64,000 nt of DNA from Shinella lacus (GTDB taxonomy: Bacteria; Pseudomonadota; Alphaproteobacteria; Rhizobiales; Rhizobiaceae). Position numbers and translations under genes: made by a program. The stretch's first letter is position 1. Every line of letters begins with the position of its first letter. The stretch is from the NCBI RefSeq assembly GCF_010994755.1, contig NZ_WHSB02000017.1, positions 62,001 through 126,000 on the forward strand. Reading direction: 5' to 3'. The notes beneath the pieces were generated by a model, which did not search any database, was not told where the DNA came from, and worked only from the letters and a program-made list of their open reading frames with translations. Shown piece after piece: positions 46,179-54,437 of the stretch.

Positions 46179-46958
46179 TCAGCGACCTCCGAGTTTCAGG
46201 TTGTTGATGGAAATCAGCAGGTCCGTCGAAATGCCGGTGAGGCTCGACGACTGGAAGACGGTCAGCGGATCGTAGCTGCCGGACGGGTTTTCCAGCTCCC
46301 ACATGGCGGTGAAGCGTTCGAGGAACTTGCCGACCTTGCTGGTGTCCTTGAAGTCTTCGAGGTTCAGCGCCTCTTCGTAATAGGCGGCCTGCCGGTCGAT
46401 ATCGGTGCCGGCAAATTCCGCCGGCAGCTGGAGCGCGGTGCGCACGACCTGGGCCAGCGCATCGTCGGCGATAATGGAATAGCCGGACGTGATGGACGAG
46501 GCCATGCGCTCGAAATAGAGCGCCAGGCGCACGCCGGTATTGTCCTCGCCGGCGCTGACTTCCAACGTCTGGCGGGCATATTTGTCGACGACGCCCTTCT
46601 GGGCGCGTTCGAAGCCGGTGGCGAACTCGCCGTGCTTGGCGAAGTTCAGCGATTCGGCCAGCTCCTTGTAGCGGGTGTCGCTGAGCTGGTTGGCGAAGGC
46701 GGCCTCGTCCTCGGTGCCTTCCGTCAGCACCTTGCGCATGAAGGCCTTGGCGTAGGCCATGTCCTCCAGCCCGTGGGCCTTCATCACGTAGTTATAGAGC
46801 CGGCTGTCGGCGAAGAATTCATCGACCGACTTTATGCTGCCGATCTTGGAGAGGTAATATTCCGTTTCGCGCTTGACGTCCGGCTGCTCCTGAACGCGCG
46901 ACAGCGACGTCTGGAGATCCGCGGTAATCAACTTGTAGCTCGTATAGGTGGTCGTCAC
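46179..46958 (-). CDS. DUF1217-type conserved flagellar-region protein
   Basis: 259 residues, mostly helical. It starts (M)TTTYTSYKLITADLQTSLSRVQEQPDVKRETEYYL and contains DSRLYNYVMKAHGLEDMAYAKAFMRKVL, features I associate with the DUF1217 family found beside flgF in alphaproteobacteria. The GTG at 46958 is used; a TTG at 46982 is the only longer choice. It leads the flgF-fliI operon, divergent from motA. Function unknown; a role in rod or export assembly is suggested only by location. Confidence 0.82.
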   Translation of the reverse strand: MTTTYTSYKLITADLQTSLSRVQEQPDVKRETEYYLSKIGSIKSVDEFFADSRLYNYVMKAHGLEDMAYAKAFMRKVLTEGTEDEAAFANQLSDTRYKELAESLNFAKHGEFATGFERAQKGVVDKYARQTLEVSAGEDNTGVRLALYFERMASSITSGYSIIADDALAQVVRTALQLPAEFAGTDIDRQAAYYEEALNLEDFKDTSKVGKFLERFTAMWELENPSGSYDPLTVFQSSSLTGISTDLLISINNLKLGGR

Positions 46959-47130
46959 GATTGGCCGCCGATCAAGGTGCAAGAAGGCACGATTGCCCGT
47001 TATGAGCCATGATCCTGCGGGTTTTTGCTTGCGCGAACCTGATCCGTAAACCTGCCGTTAGGTACAGCCTCACGCAAGGCTGGAACCGTATCTCCACAAG
47101 GGTCAGAATTGTGTCGGGACACCTGCGCTC

Positions 47131-48003
47131 ATGAACATTATCATCGGTCTAATCGTTACCTTCGGCTGCGTCCTTGGCGGCTATATGGCCATGGGCGGGC
47201 ACCTGGAGGTGCTGAACCAGCCCTTCGAGCTCCTGATCATCGGCGGCGCCGGCGTCGGCGGCTTTATCGTGGCGAACACGATGAAGGTGATCAAAGGGAC
47301 CGGAACCGCGCTCGTCGAAGCCTTCAAGCACAAGGTTCCCAAGGAGCGCCATTATCTCGATACGCTCGGCGTGCTCTACAGCCTGATGCGCGACCTGCGC
47401 ACGAAATCGCGCAACGAGATCGAGGCGCATATCGACAATCCGGACGAGTCGCCGATCTTCCAGTCCGCGCCGACGGTTCTCGCCAACAAGGAACTGACCG
47501 CCTTCATCTGCGACTATGTCCGCCTCATCATCATCGGCAATGCCCGCAGCCACGAGATCGAGGCGCTGATGGACGAGGAAATCCAGACGATCACCCGCGA
47601 CAAGATGAAGCCCTACCACGCGCTCAGCACGATGGGCGACGCCTTCCCGGCCATCGGCATCGTCGCGGCCGTTCTCGGCGTTATCAAGGCCATGGGCGCC
47701 ATCAACGAAAGCCCGGAAGTGCTTGGCGGCAAGATCGCGGCGGCCCTCGTCGGCACGCTGCTGGGCGTGTTCCTGTCCTATTCGATCGTCACCCCGATCA
47801 TCACCAACATCAAAGTCGTGCGCGAAAAGCAGAACCGCCTCTACGTCATCGTCAAGCAGACGCTGCTCGCCTACATGAACGGCTCCGTGCCGCAGGTGGC
47901 GCTGGAATACGGCCGCAAGACCATCTCTTCCTACGAGCGCCCGTCGATCGACGCGGTGGAGCAGGAAATGATGAATCCGGGCGGCAGTTCGAAGGCGGCC
48001 TAA
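47131..48003 (+). CDS. motA: Flagellar stator protein MotA
   Basis: 290 residues, four membrane segments with a large cytoplasmic loop between helices 2 and 3 ([44 protein letters not shown]). The [25 protein letters not shown] segment and the [17 protein letters not shown] helix are characteristic of proton-driven MotA. It forms the ion channel with MotB and pushes on FliG. First gene of the plus-strand motor operon, with fliM 3 nt downstream. Confidence 0.96.
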   Translation: MNIIIGLIVTFGCVLGGYMAMGGHLEVLNQPFELLIIGGAGVGGFIVANTMKVIKGTGTALVEAFKHKVPKERHYLDTLGVLYSLMRDLRTKSRNEIEAHIDNPDESPIFQSAPTVLANKELTAFICDYVRLIIIGNARSHEIEALMDEEIQTITRDKMKPYHALSTMGDAFPAIGIVAAVLGVIKAMGAINESPEVLGGKIAAALVGTLLGVFLSYSIVTPIITNIKVVREKQNRLYVIVKQTLLAYMNGSVPQVALEYGRKTISSYERPSIDAVEQEMMNPGGSSKAA

Positions 48004-48006
48004 GAC

Positions 48007-48951
48007 ATGAAAGAAGCGAGCGTGAGCGAAACCCCTACCCTAGACCCGATCGTACTGGCCCGGCTCACCGGCCGGCTCGGCGACCAGGCGACGATCTCCA
48101 AGCTCTGCGCCAGCCTCGGCGACGTCTTCGCCGAGTTCCTGCCGGACATGCTGGAGAGCGAACTCGGTTTCGAGGTCGCGGTCTCCTATGCGGGTTTCGA
48201 GACGGGCAAATACGGCCCGCTGGTGGAAGGCCTCGGCGGCGCGATGGCGTTCTGCGACGCGTCGCTGCGCGACTGGTGCGATCGCTTCACGCTGATCTGC
48301 GACAGCCCGATGATCATCACGCTCGTCGAGAACATGCTCGGCGCCGTCAGCGATTCCATCGAGGATCCCGAGCCGCGGCCGCTCTCCAAGATCGAGCTCG
48401 ACCTTGCCGCCATGATGTTCGACCGCATCTCCGGCGTGGTGAAGACCGCCGTCAACGGCGCGAACGGCTTCGAGCCCTTCCTCGGCCCGGCGCACAATGC
48501 GGAGACGCGCAAGCCTGCCGACGACGGCTCGGACGACACCTTCGTCGCCATGGTCAACATGGCCGTCGGTATCGGCCCGGTGCTCTCGACCTTCCACATC
48601 GTCGTCCCGCAGAGCGTTCTCCTGAAATCCAACATCGCCGCGCCGAAGCCGGCGAATGTGGCGAAGACCCGCGTCGAGTGGAGCGAACAGCTCGGCGAGC
48701 AGGTCCGCCGCTCCAAGGTGACGCTGGAGGCGCGCATTCGTCTCGAAGCCCAGACGCTCGACACGATCAGCCGGCTGCAGGCGGGCGACATCATCCCTTT
48801 CAACGAGACGGGCGACGTTCGCGTCGACGTGAACGCCAACGGCCGCAACCTCTATGTCTGCGAGTTCGGCCGCTCCGGCGCCCGCTACACGGTTCGCGTC
48901 AAGGATACCTACGGTTCGGAGGACGAGCTTCTCCAGCACATCATTGGATAG
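48007..48951 (+). CDS. fliM: Motor switch protein FliM
   Basis: 314 residues. The CheC-like middle domain and C-terminal SpoA domain (RIRLEAQTLDTISRLQAGDIIPFNETGDVRVDVNANGRNLYVCEFGRSG) are recognisable. The N-terminal CheY-binding peptide of enteric FliM (LSQxEIDxLL) is not present; the protein opens MKEASVSETPTLDPIVLARLTGRLGDQ. This fits rhizobial motors that rotate one way and are slowed by CheY2-P. It forms the C ring with FliG and FliN. Confidence 0.92.
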   Translation: MKEASVSETPTLDPIVLARLTGRLGDQATISKLCASLGDVFAEFLPDMLESELGFEVAVSYAGFETGKYGPLVEGLGGAMAFCDASLRDWCDRFTLICDSPMIITLVENMLGAVSDSIEDPEPRPLSKIELDLAAMMFDRISGVVKTAVNGANGFEPFLGPAHNAETRKPADDGSDDTFVAMVNMAVGIGPVLSTFHIVVPQSVLLKSNIAAPKPANVAKTRVEWSEQLGEQVRRSKVTLEARIRLEAQTLDTISRLQAGDIIPFNETGDVRVDVNANGRNLYVCEFGRSGARYTVRVKDTYGSEDELLQHIIG

Positions 48952-49013
48952 TTTAGGCATGAAGCCTGACGAGTGGCACGCCTCAGGCAAGTTTCGAATG
49001 GAATAGTGGTCTT

Positions 49014-49589
49014 ATGGCACCGAAGAAAACACCCATCGCTGACGACATGACGTCTTCCCTCAACGCGGGCGACCAGGAACTGGAGCAGGCGATCGACGAC
49101 CTGCGCGGCGTTCTTCAGAAGGATGCTACCGGCAGTTTCGGCTCGGATCTTCCCGCGACCATCGACAACGACCCGCTCGCCGCTTTCGGCGGCGATTTCG
49201 GCAGCTCGGACTTCGGCGGCGGCGCGGCCACGTCGGATTTCGGCGGCGGCACGAGCTTCGGCGGATCCGATTTCGGCGGCGGCACCGATTTTGGCGCCGA
49301 TCTCGGCGAAGCGGCCCGGCCGGGCAGCGCGCTCCAGTCCAACATGGACCTCATCATGGACATCCCGATCGATCTTCAGATCGTTCTGGGCTCGTCGCAG
49401 ATGCAGGTCTCCAGCCTCATGAACCTCTCGGAGGGCGCCACGATCGCGCTCGACCGCCGCATCGGCGAGCCCGTCGAGGTCATGGTCAACGGCCGTGTCA
49501 TCGGCCGCGGCGAAATCACCGTTCTTGAAAATGACGACACCCGCTTCGGGGTCAAGCTCATCGAAGTGAAGAGTACACGCAAGGTCTGA
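49014..49589 (+). CDS. fliN: Motor switch protein FliN with Gly/Phe-rich linker
   Basis: 191 residues. The last about 85 form the SpoA domain ([59 protein letters not shown]). Residues about 58-95 are a low-complexity linker with four DFGGG-type motifs. Enteric FliN is 137 residues, so the linker and N terminus are additions. It completes the C ring and binds the export ATPase complex. It lies 62 nt after fliM and 29 nt before fliG. Confidence 0.94.
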   Translation: MAPKKTPIADDMTSSLNAGDQELEQAIDDLRGVLQKDATGSFGSDLPATIDNDPLAAFGGDFGSSDFGGGAATSDFGGGTSFGGSDFGGGTDFGADLGEAARPGSALQSNMDLIMDIPIDLQIVLGSSQMQVSSLMNLSEGATIALDRRIGEPVEVMVNGRVIGRGEITVLENDDTRFGVKLIEVKSTRKV

Positions 49590-49618
49590 TACCGGTTCAG
49601 GTCTCAGGGGGATAATCC

Positions 49619-50659
49619 ATGATGGATTTCGAAAATTTCGGCACCTCCACAGCGGTCGGCGCACCGCTATCGCAGGTCGAGAAGGCGGCAGCCGTGCTTC
49701 TGGCCATGGGCAAGGGTGTTGCCGGCAAGCTCTTGAAGTATTTTACCCAGAGCGAGCTCCAGGCGATCATCGCCTCCGCGCAGAACTTGCGCGCCATCCC
49801 GCCGCATGAATTGCTGGACCTCGTCAACGAGTTCGAAGACCTCTTCACCGAGGGCGCCGGCCTCATGGACAATGCCAAGATGATGGAAGGCATTCTCGAA
49901 GAGGGCCTGACGCCGGACGAAGTCGACGGCCTGCTCGGCCGCCGCGCCACCTTCCAGGGCTACGAGACGACGATCTGGGACCGTCTGCAGGACGCCGATC
50001 CGGTCTTCGTCGCAAAGTTCCTGCTCAACGAGCACCCGCAGACCATCGCCTATATCCTCTCCATGATGCCCTCGGCCTTCGGCGCCAAGGTGCTGCTGGA
50101 GATACCGGAAGATCACCGCGCCGACATCATCAACCGTACCGTCAACCTCAAGGATGCGAGCCCGAAGGCGACCGTCATCGTCGAAGCACGCGTCATCGAG
50201 ATGATCAATGCACTCGATGCCGAACGCAACTCGATGGGTTCGAACAAGGTTGCGGACCTCATGAACGAGCTCGAAAAGTCGCAGGTCGACGAAATGCTCG
50301 CTTCGCTCGAAACGGTCTCCACCGAATCGGTCAAGAAGGTTCGTCCGAAGATCTTCCTCTTCGAAGACGTGCTCTACATGCCGCAGAGAAGCCGCGTGTC
50401 GCTGTTCAACGACGTCTCCGGCGACATCATCACGGCGGCCCTGCGCGGCTCGACGATGGAACTGCGCGAATCGATCCTCTCCTCGATCGGCGCACGCCAA
50501 CGCCGCATGATCGAATCCGATCTCGCTGCCGGCGACCAGGGCGTCAACCCGCGCGAAGTGGCGATCGCCCGCCGCTCGATCACGCAGGAAGCCATCCGCC
50601 TGGCGGCGGCCGGACAAATCCAGTTGAAGGAGAAGGAACAGGCGCGCGAAGCGGCCTGA
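49619..50659 (+). CDS. fliG: Motor switch protein FliG
   Basis: 346 residues. Segments KAAAVLLAMGKGVAGKLLKYF, NEHPQTIAYILSMM and the C-terminal torque helix region (VSLFNDVSGDIITAALRGSTMELRESILSSIGARQRRMIESDL) identify FliG. It links the MS ring (FliF) to FliM/FliN and contacts MotA. The ATG at 49619 has GGGGA 6 nt upstream; ATG at 49622 is an alternative. A terminator-like hairpin follows before flhB. Confidence 0.95.
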   Translation: MMDFENFGTSTAVGAPLSQVEKAAAVLLAMGKGVAGKLLKYFTQSELQAIIASAQNLRAIPPHELLDLVNEFEDLFTEGAGLMDNAKMMEGILEEGLTPDEVDGLLGRRATFQGYETTIWDRLQDADPVFVAKFLLNEHPQTIAYILSMMPSAFGAKVLLEIPEDHRADIINRTVNLKDASPKATVIVEARVIEMINALDAERNSMGSNKVADLMNELEKSQVDEMLASLETVSTESVKKVRPKIFLFEDVLYMPQRSRVSLFNDVSGDIITAALRGSTMELRESILSSIGARQRRMIESDLAAGDQGVNPREVAIARRSITQEAIRLAAAGQIQLKEKEQAREAA

Positions 50660-50700
50660 TCCCGCTTGACACCGTAACGCCACAGGCGGAGCGTACTTCC

Positions 50701-50740
50701 GGCCCGAATCTCCTGAATGGGGATTCGGGCCGTTTCTTTT
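50701..50740 (+). terminator. Hairpin/attenuator between fliG and flhB
   Basis: Stem GGCCCGAATC/GATTCGGGCC (10 bp) with an 11-nt loop, followed by GTTTCTTTT. It ends 12 nt before the flhB GTG start, so it probably reduces expression of flhB relative to the switch proteins rather than ending the operon. Confidence 0.65.
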
Positions 50741-50752
50741 AGGGAGCGCGAC

Positions 50753-51832
50753 GTGTCGGACGACGACAAAGACAGCAAAACAGAACTCCCGACCGAGAAG
50801 AAGATTCGTGATGCCATGGAGAAGGGCAACACGCCCTTCTCGCGTGAAATCACCATCTTCGCCTCGACGCTCGCGATCTATCTCTTCCTCGTCTTCTTCA
50901 TGCCGGGCGGCATCGCGCGCATGAACGAGACGCTGCGCGACTTCTTCGAGCAGCCGGAGGCCTGGAACCTCAAGACCGGCACCGACGTGATCGCGATCTT
51001 CCGCCATCTCGGCTGGGAGGCCGCAACGCTTCTGACGCCCATTCTCATCATGATGATGGTGTTCGGCATCGCCTCCTCCGTGTTGCAGAACCTGCCGAGC
51101 CCGGTGCTCGAGCGCGTGCGGCCGCAGATCTCCCGCCTCAACCCGGTGAAGGGCCTCGGACGCCTTTTCGGCAAGCAGGGCCTCGTCGAATTCGCCAAGT
51201 CGCTGATCAAGATCCTGCTGGTCTCGCTCGTCGTGGCGCTCGCCATGCGCGGCAATTATTTCGCCTCGCTCGACACGATGTTCTCCGAGCCGGCGGCGTT
51301 GATCATGATGATGACCGCCGACATCAACAAGGTGCTGCTGATCATCCTGTTTGCCACCGCGCTCATTGCCGGCATCGACTTCGCCTGGACGCGCCATCAC
51401 TGGTTCTCCGAACTGATGATGACGAAGCAGGAGGTGAAGGAGGAAATGAAGCAGTCGCAGGGTGACCCGATCGTGCGCGCCCGCATGCGCTCGATCCAGC
51501 GCGACCGCGCCCGCCGGCGCATGATGACGGCCGTGCCGCGCGCGACCCTCGTCATCGCCAACCCGACCCACTTCGCCGTCGCCCTGCGTTACGTGCGCGA
51601 AGAAGGCGACGCGCCGGTGGTCGTCGCCAAGGGCCAGGACCTCGTCGCGCTGAAGATTCGCGAGATCGCCGAAGAGAACGGAATACCCGTTTTTGAAGAC
51701 CCGCCGCTCGCACGCTCAATGTTTGCGCAAGTCTCGGTCGATAGTGTCATTCCGCCGGTGTTTTACAAAGCCGTGGCAGAGCTGATTCACCGGGTTTACG
51801 CAGCTTCGCCTCAGACCAGACGGGTAAACTAG
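50753..51832 (+). CDS. flhB: Export specificity switch protein FlhB
   Basis: 359 residues. Four membrane helices are followed by a cytoplasmic domain with the autocleavage motif NPTH at 270-273 ([13 protein letters not shown]). The GTG at 50753 has AGGGAG 7 nt upstream and gives the family N terminus [20 protein letters not shown]; the frame extends to 50717 through the hairpin. With MotD/FliK it switches export from hook to filament subunits. Confidence 0.95.
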   Translation: MSDDDKDSKTELPTEKKIRDAMEKGNTPFSREITIFASTLAIYLFLVFFMPGGIARMNETLRDFFEQPEAWNLKTGTDVIAIFRHLGWEAATLLTPILIMMMVFGIASSVLQNLPSPVLERVRPQISRLNPVKGLGRLFGKQGLVEFAKSLIKILLVSLVVALAMRGNYFASLDTMFSEPAALIMMMTADINKVLLIILFATALIAGIDFAWTRHHWFSELMMTKQEVKEEMKQSQGDPIVRARMRSIQRDRARRRMMTAVPRATLVIANPTHFAVALRYVREEGDAPVVVAKGQDLVALKIREIAEENGIPVFEDPPLARSMFAQVSVDSVIPPVFYKAVAELIHRVYAASPQTRRVN

Positions 51833-51837
51833 ATCCG

Positions 51838-52290
51838 ATGAGAAAATGCACCTATTCCGCCGAGCGCGAGAAGATTGTTGCTGAAGCAATCTGCCCGGTC
51901 GCCACAGAGCTCCGACTGCTCGACGCCGCCGATCTCGTCTCGTTGTTGCGTTTCGAGTGCTACGGTAACCTGGCCGATCTGGTCTCCTCGGCGGCGGAGC
52001 TGTATTTCCTGCCCGGCACGGTGAATTTCGGCGCCGGCGGCGACTACAGCCTCGACTGGGGCACCGAGCCGGAAGTGACGCTCGACATGGAACTGCGCCC
52101 GCAGGGCGTCACCGTCTATGCGAAGCTTCTGTTGCAGAAGGACACCGCGGGCGTGGAAGTCACCCATGTCGCCTTCAACAATCCGTCCGCGGATCCCGAC
52201 GACAACACGGCCTTCCTGCGCAAGAGCCTCCAGGAGGCGCGCTACGTGAAATCCGGCGGCAAGGCGCCACCGGCTCTGCACGCTCATTAG
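51838..52290 (+). CDS. Conserved hypothetical after flhB
   Basis: 150-residue soluble protein. Opening MRKCTYSAEREKIVAEAICPVATELRLLDAADLVSLLRFECYGNLADLVSSAAELYF is followed by beta-strand-rich sequence and an Asn/Asp loop. No motif or signal peptide is seen. It starts 5 nt after flhB and therefore belongs to the motA operon. A gene in this position is, as far as I know, conserved in S. meliloti. Function unknown. Confidence 0.85.
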   Translation: MRKCTYSAEREKIVAEAICPVATELRLLDAADLVSLLRFECYGNLADLVSSAAELYFLPGTVNFGAGGDYSLDWGTEPEVTLDMELRPQGVTVYAKLLLQKDTAGVEVTHVAFNNPSADPDDNTAFLRKSLQEARYVKSGGKAPPALHAH

Positions 52291-52299
52291 AGCATTTCC

Positions 52300-52346
52300 G
52301 CAATTCCGGACGCAAAACCGCTACGCACTTTTGCTGGAATTGCTTT
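52300..52346. repeat. 47-bp hairpin-forming intergenic repeat, copy 2
   Basis: An imperfect dyad with arms GCAATTCC/GGAATTGC and GCAAAA/TTTTGC around CCGCTACGCAC. It is nearly identical to the element at 2336-2383. It starts 10 nt after the stop of the flhB-distal gene and lies in the convergent gap to visR, so it may also stop transcription. Confidence 0.85.
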
Positions 52347-52361
52347 AAGGCAAAAGGCTCG

Positions 52362-53105
52362 TCAGGTGATGTAGCCGAGGCGGATAGCCTTGGCGATCGC
52401 CTGGATGCGGTTGACCGCGTCGAGCTTCGTCGTGGCGGTGCCGAGATAGGCGTTCACGGTGTGCACCGAAAGCCCCATCTTTTCCGCGATCGCCTCCGAG
52501 ATGCAGCCGTCGCCGGCCATCTGGAGGCAGGCGATCTCGCGTTCGCTGAGCGCTTCGGAGGGTGCGAGCTTCTTTTCCTCGCAGGCCAGCATGTCGATCA
52601 GCACCTGGCAGCTCTTCATGTGCATGTCGACGATGAGGTCGCTGGAAGGCGCGATGAACGGCCCCACGAAGACGACATAGCCATTGCCATGCGCGCCAAG
52701 GCGAATGGGGAATGCGATGCCCGACCAGGCGAGCAGCCGCGGCGGGAGGCGTGTCGTGAAAGGCTCTGCGCCCGATTCGGCGAACTGGTTGTCGCCGGCC
52801 CCTTCCCAGATCAGCGGCAGCATGGACGCTTCGAGATGGGCGAGCATGGCGGGGCCGTAGGCTTCGATCAGCGCCCGGGCGTTGCCGTCGACATCCTGCG
52901 CCCAGTTGTGCAGCGAGAGCGTCAGCTTGCGCGCCGACGGCAGGCCGTGGCCACTGAGGCGAAGCACTGCGAAGTGCTCGGCGCCGATGATCGTCTGCAT
53001 CACCTGCAGGCGGGAGACGAAATCGGAGGCGCGGGCCGCCTTCGGCGGGCGCGCAAGGCGGATTTCCGTCTCGATGGCCGTGGGGGCGGAAAGCTGGATG
53101 TCCAT
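52362..53105 (-). CDS. visR: LuxR-type motility master regulator VisR
   Basis: 247 residues. An N-terminal ligand/dimerisation domain precedes a C-terminal LuxR-type HTH (ALSEREIACLQMAGDGCISEAIAEKMGLSVHTVNAYLGTATTKL). In S. meliloti VisR works as a heterodimer with VisN to activate rem and hence the flagellar cascade. It lies 10 nt after visN. There is no receiver domain. Confidence 0.93.
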   Translation of the reverse strand: MDIQLSAPTAIETEIRLARPPKAARASDFVSRLQVMQTIIGAEHFAVLRLSGHGLPSARKLTLSLHNWAQDVDGNARALIEAYGPAMLAHLEASMLPLIWEGAGDNQFAESGAEPFTTRLPPRLLAWSGIAFPIRLGAHGNGYVVFVGPFIAPSSDLIVDMHMKSCQVLIDMLACEEKKLAPSEALSEREIACLQMAGDGCISEAIAEKMGLSVHTVNAYLGTATTKLDAVNRIQAIAKAIRLGYIT

Positions 53106-53115
53106 GATGCCCTCC

Positions 53116-53859
53116 TCAGACCAGGCTGTTGCGAACGGCCCAGGCGATTGCCTCGGACCGCGTCTTGGTCGCGGTCTTGCGCATCACGCTGGTGATGTAG
53201 TTGTTGATCGTGTTGCGTGAGATGCCGAGGATGACGGCGATCTCGTCGCTCGTCTTGCCTTCGGCGATCCAGTAGAGGCACTCGATCTCGCGTTCCGTCA
53301 GCTCCATCTCGCGATCCTGTCGGAGGATCGCGCCCTTGCAGCAGACGCTGGCGAAATAGCCGGTCATGACGCCGACATCGCGCAGCTTGCTCTGGGAGAG
53401 GATGAAATGCTCCGGGAAGAGCAGCAGCAGCGACATGCGCGCCCGGCCGACATGGAAGGCGATGACGCAATATTCGCGGCTGACGCCTTTCGGCACCGGG
53501 GCGCCCTCGGCGAGGTGGTGGAAGCAGGGCTTCAACAGCCCGAGGCACTTGTCGAGTTCGCTCATGCGGGACTGGCTGGCAAGCACGGAGCCCGCGATGG
53601 AGCGCACCATGTCGAACGGCCAGTCCGAGGCCACGACGGTTTCGAGCCCGGCTTCGGGCGAGACATCGTGGCGGACGAGAAGGTAGTGGGACGCGCTGAC
53701 ATAGTCCGTCAGCGCTCTCAGACCGGTGGACAGGCCCGCGCGGCTGGCGCAGCGTCCGAGGTGTTGAATCAGAAGCTCACGCGCACTCTTACGCTCACCT
53801 GACTCGGCGGAGAATCCATAGGATTCCCAGGCCGCGACATCCGACCGGATCGTTTCCAT
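53116..53859 (-). CDS. visN: LuxR-type motility master regulator VisN
   Basis: 247 residues with an N-terminal sensory domain and the LuxR-type HTH LTEREIECLYWIAEGKTSDEIAVILGISRNTINNYITSVMRK. The partner of VisR. The 578-bp region upstream (53860-54437) is AT-rich with dyads and is where higher-level control would act. Confidence 0.93.
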   Translation of the reverse strand: METIRSDVAAWESYGFSAESGERKSARELLIQHLGRCASRAGLSTGLRALTDYVSASHYLLVRHDVSPEAGLETVVASDWPFDMVRSIAGSVLASQSRMSELDKCLGLLKPCFHHLAEGAPVPKGVSREYCVIAFHVGRARMSLLLLFPEHFILSQSKLRDVGVMTGYFASVCCKGAILRQDREMELTEREIECLYWIAEGKTSDEIAVILGISRNTINNYITSVMRKTATKTRSEAIAWAVRNSLV

Positions 53860-54437
53860 GATAGCCCCCTGTTCCGATTCAGAACGGACATTCCCGCCTC
53901 CTTCCCGCCAAAAGTTCGGAACCGTCCGAACTTCCCCCGGTCAGGCCGCATCGGCGAGAATCACCAAGCGAATCAGTGACTAAAGTGTACATCGGCCATC
54001 GCTAAAAACCACCGCCATCTTCTCGGGATTTACTTTTGCCGGCTTCCGTGAGTCGATTCGAAACGGGTGATTTGCCGGCTCACGAAGCGCCTAATCTCGC
54101 CGATGAGCTAGAGGTAAGTGATTGTTAACCATACAATATTCATTTGCCGCAATCGGGTAGCCGCTTGAAAGTGGGCGCTAATTCGATTCACGATTGTGAA
54201 TAAATAATACAAATCACAACCATAAAGATCATAAACTTTTTGCGAGCATCGACGGCGTGCGGAATCGGCGTGGCGGGAAGTGACTCCGCCAGCGAAAAAA
54301 TTGCGCGGATCGGCCAGGCGAGCGTTGCCGAAATGCGACACGAATTGGCAAATCAACGTCGCCGTTTTGTCATCCGCAAAAGCAAGGGCGCGGTCGTTGC
54401 CGACCGCGCCCTATGCCATTTCGAGATTTTGGAGCCG
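53860..54437. promoter_or_regulatory. visN upstream region
   Basis: 578 bp. It includes overlapping dyads ATTCAC-N4-GTGAAT (54186-54201) and TTGTGA-N14-TCACAA (54194-54219) in a markedly AT-rich tract, one GTTAAC (54124-54129), and the fliF terminator (54386-54411). A small frame at 54108-54356 on the minus strand shows no gene-like features. Confidence 0.5.
54386..54411 (-). terminator. fliF terminator
   Basis: An 11-bp stem GGGCGCGGTCG/CGACCGCGCCC with a 4-nt loop, 26 nt after the fliF stop. On the minus strand it is followed by TTGCTTTTGC. Confidence 0.8.

Noticed and set aside
47109-48956. 615-codon plus-strand frame overlapping motA and fliM
   Set aside because: It runs in another frame across two well-identified genes and is Arg-rich without motifs.
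54108-54356. 82-codon minus-strand frame upstream of visN
   Set aside because: It crosses AT-rich dyads, shows no ribosome-binding site and no similarity to known proteins.
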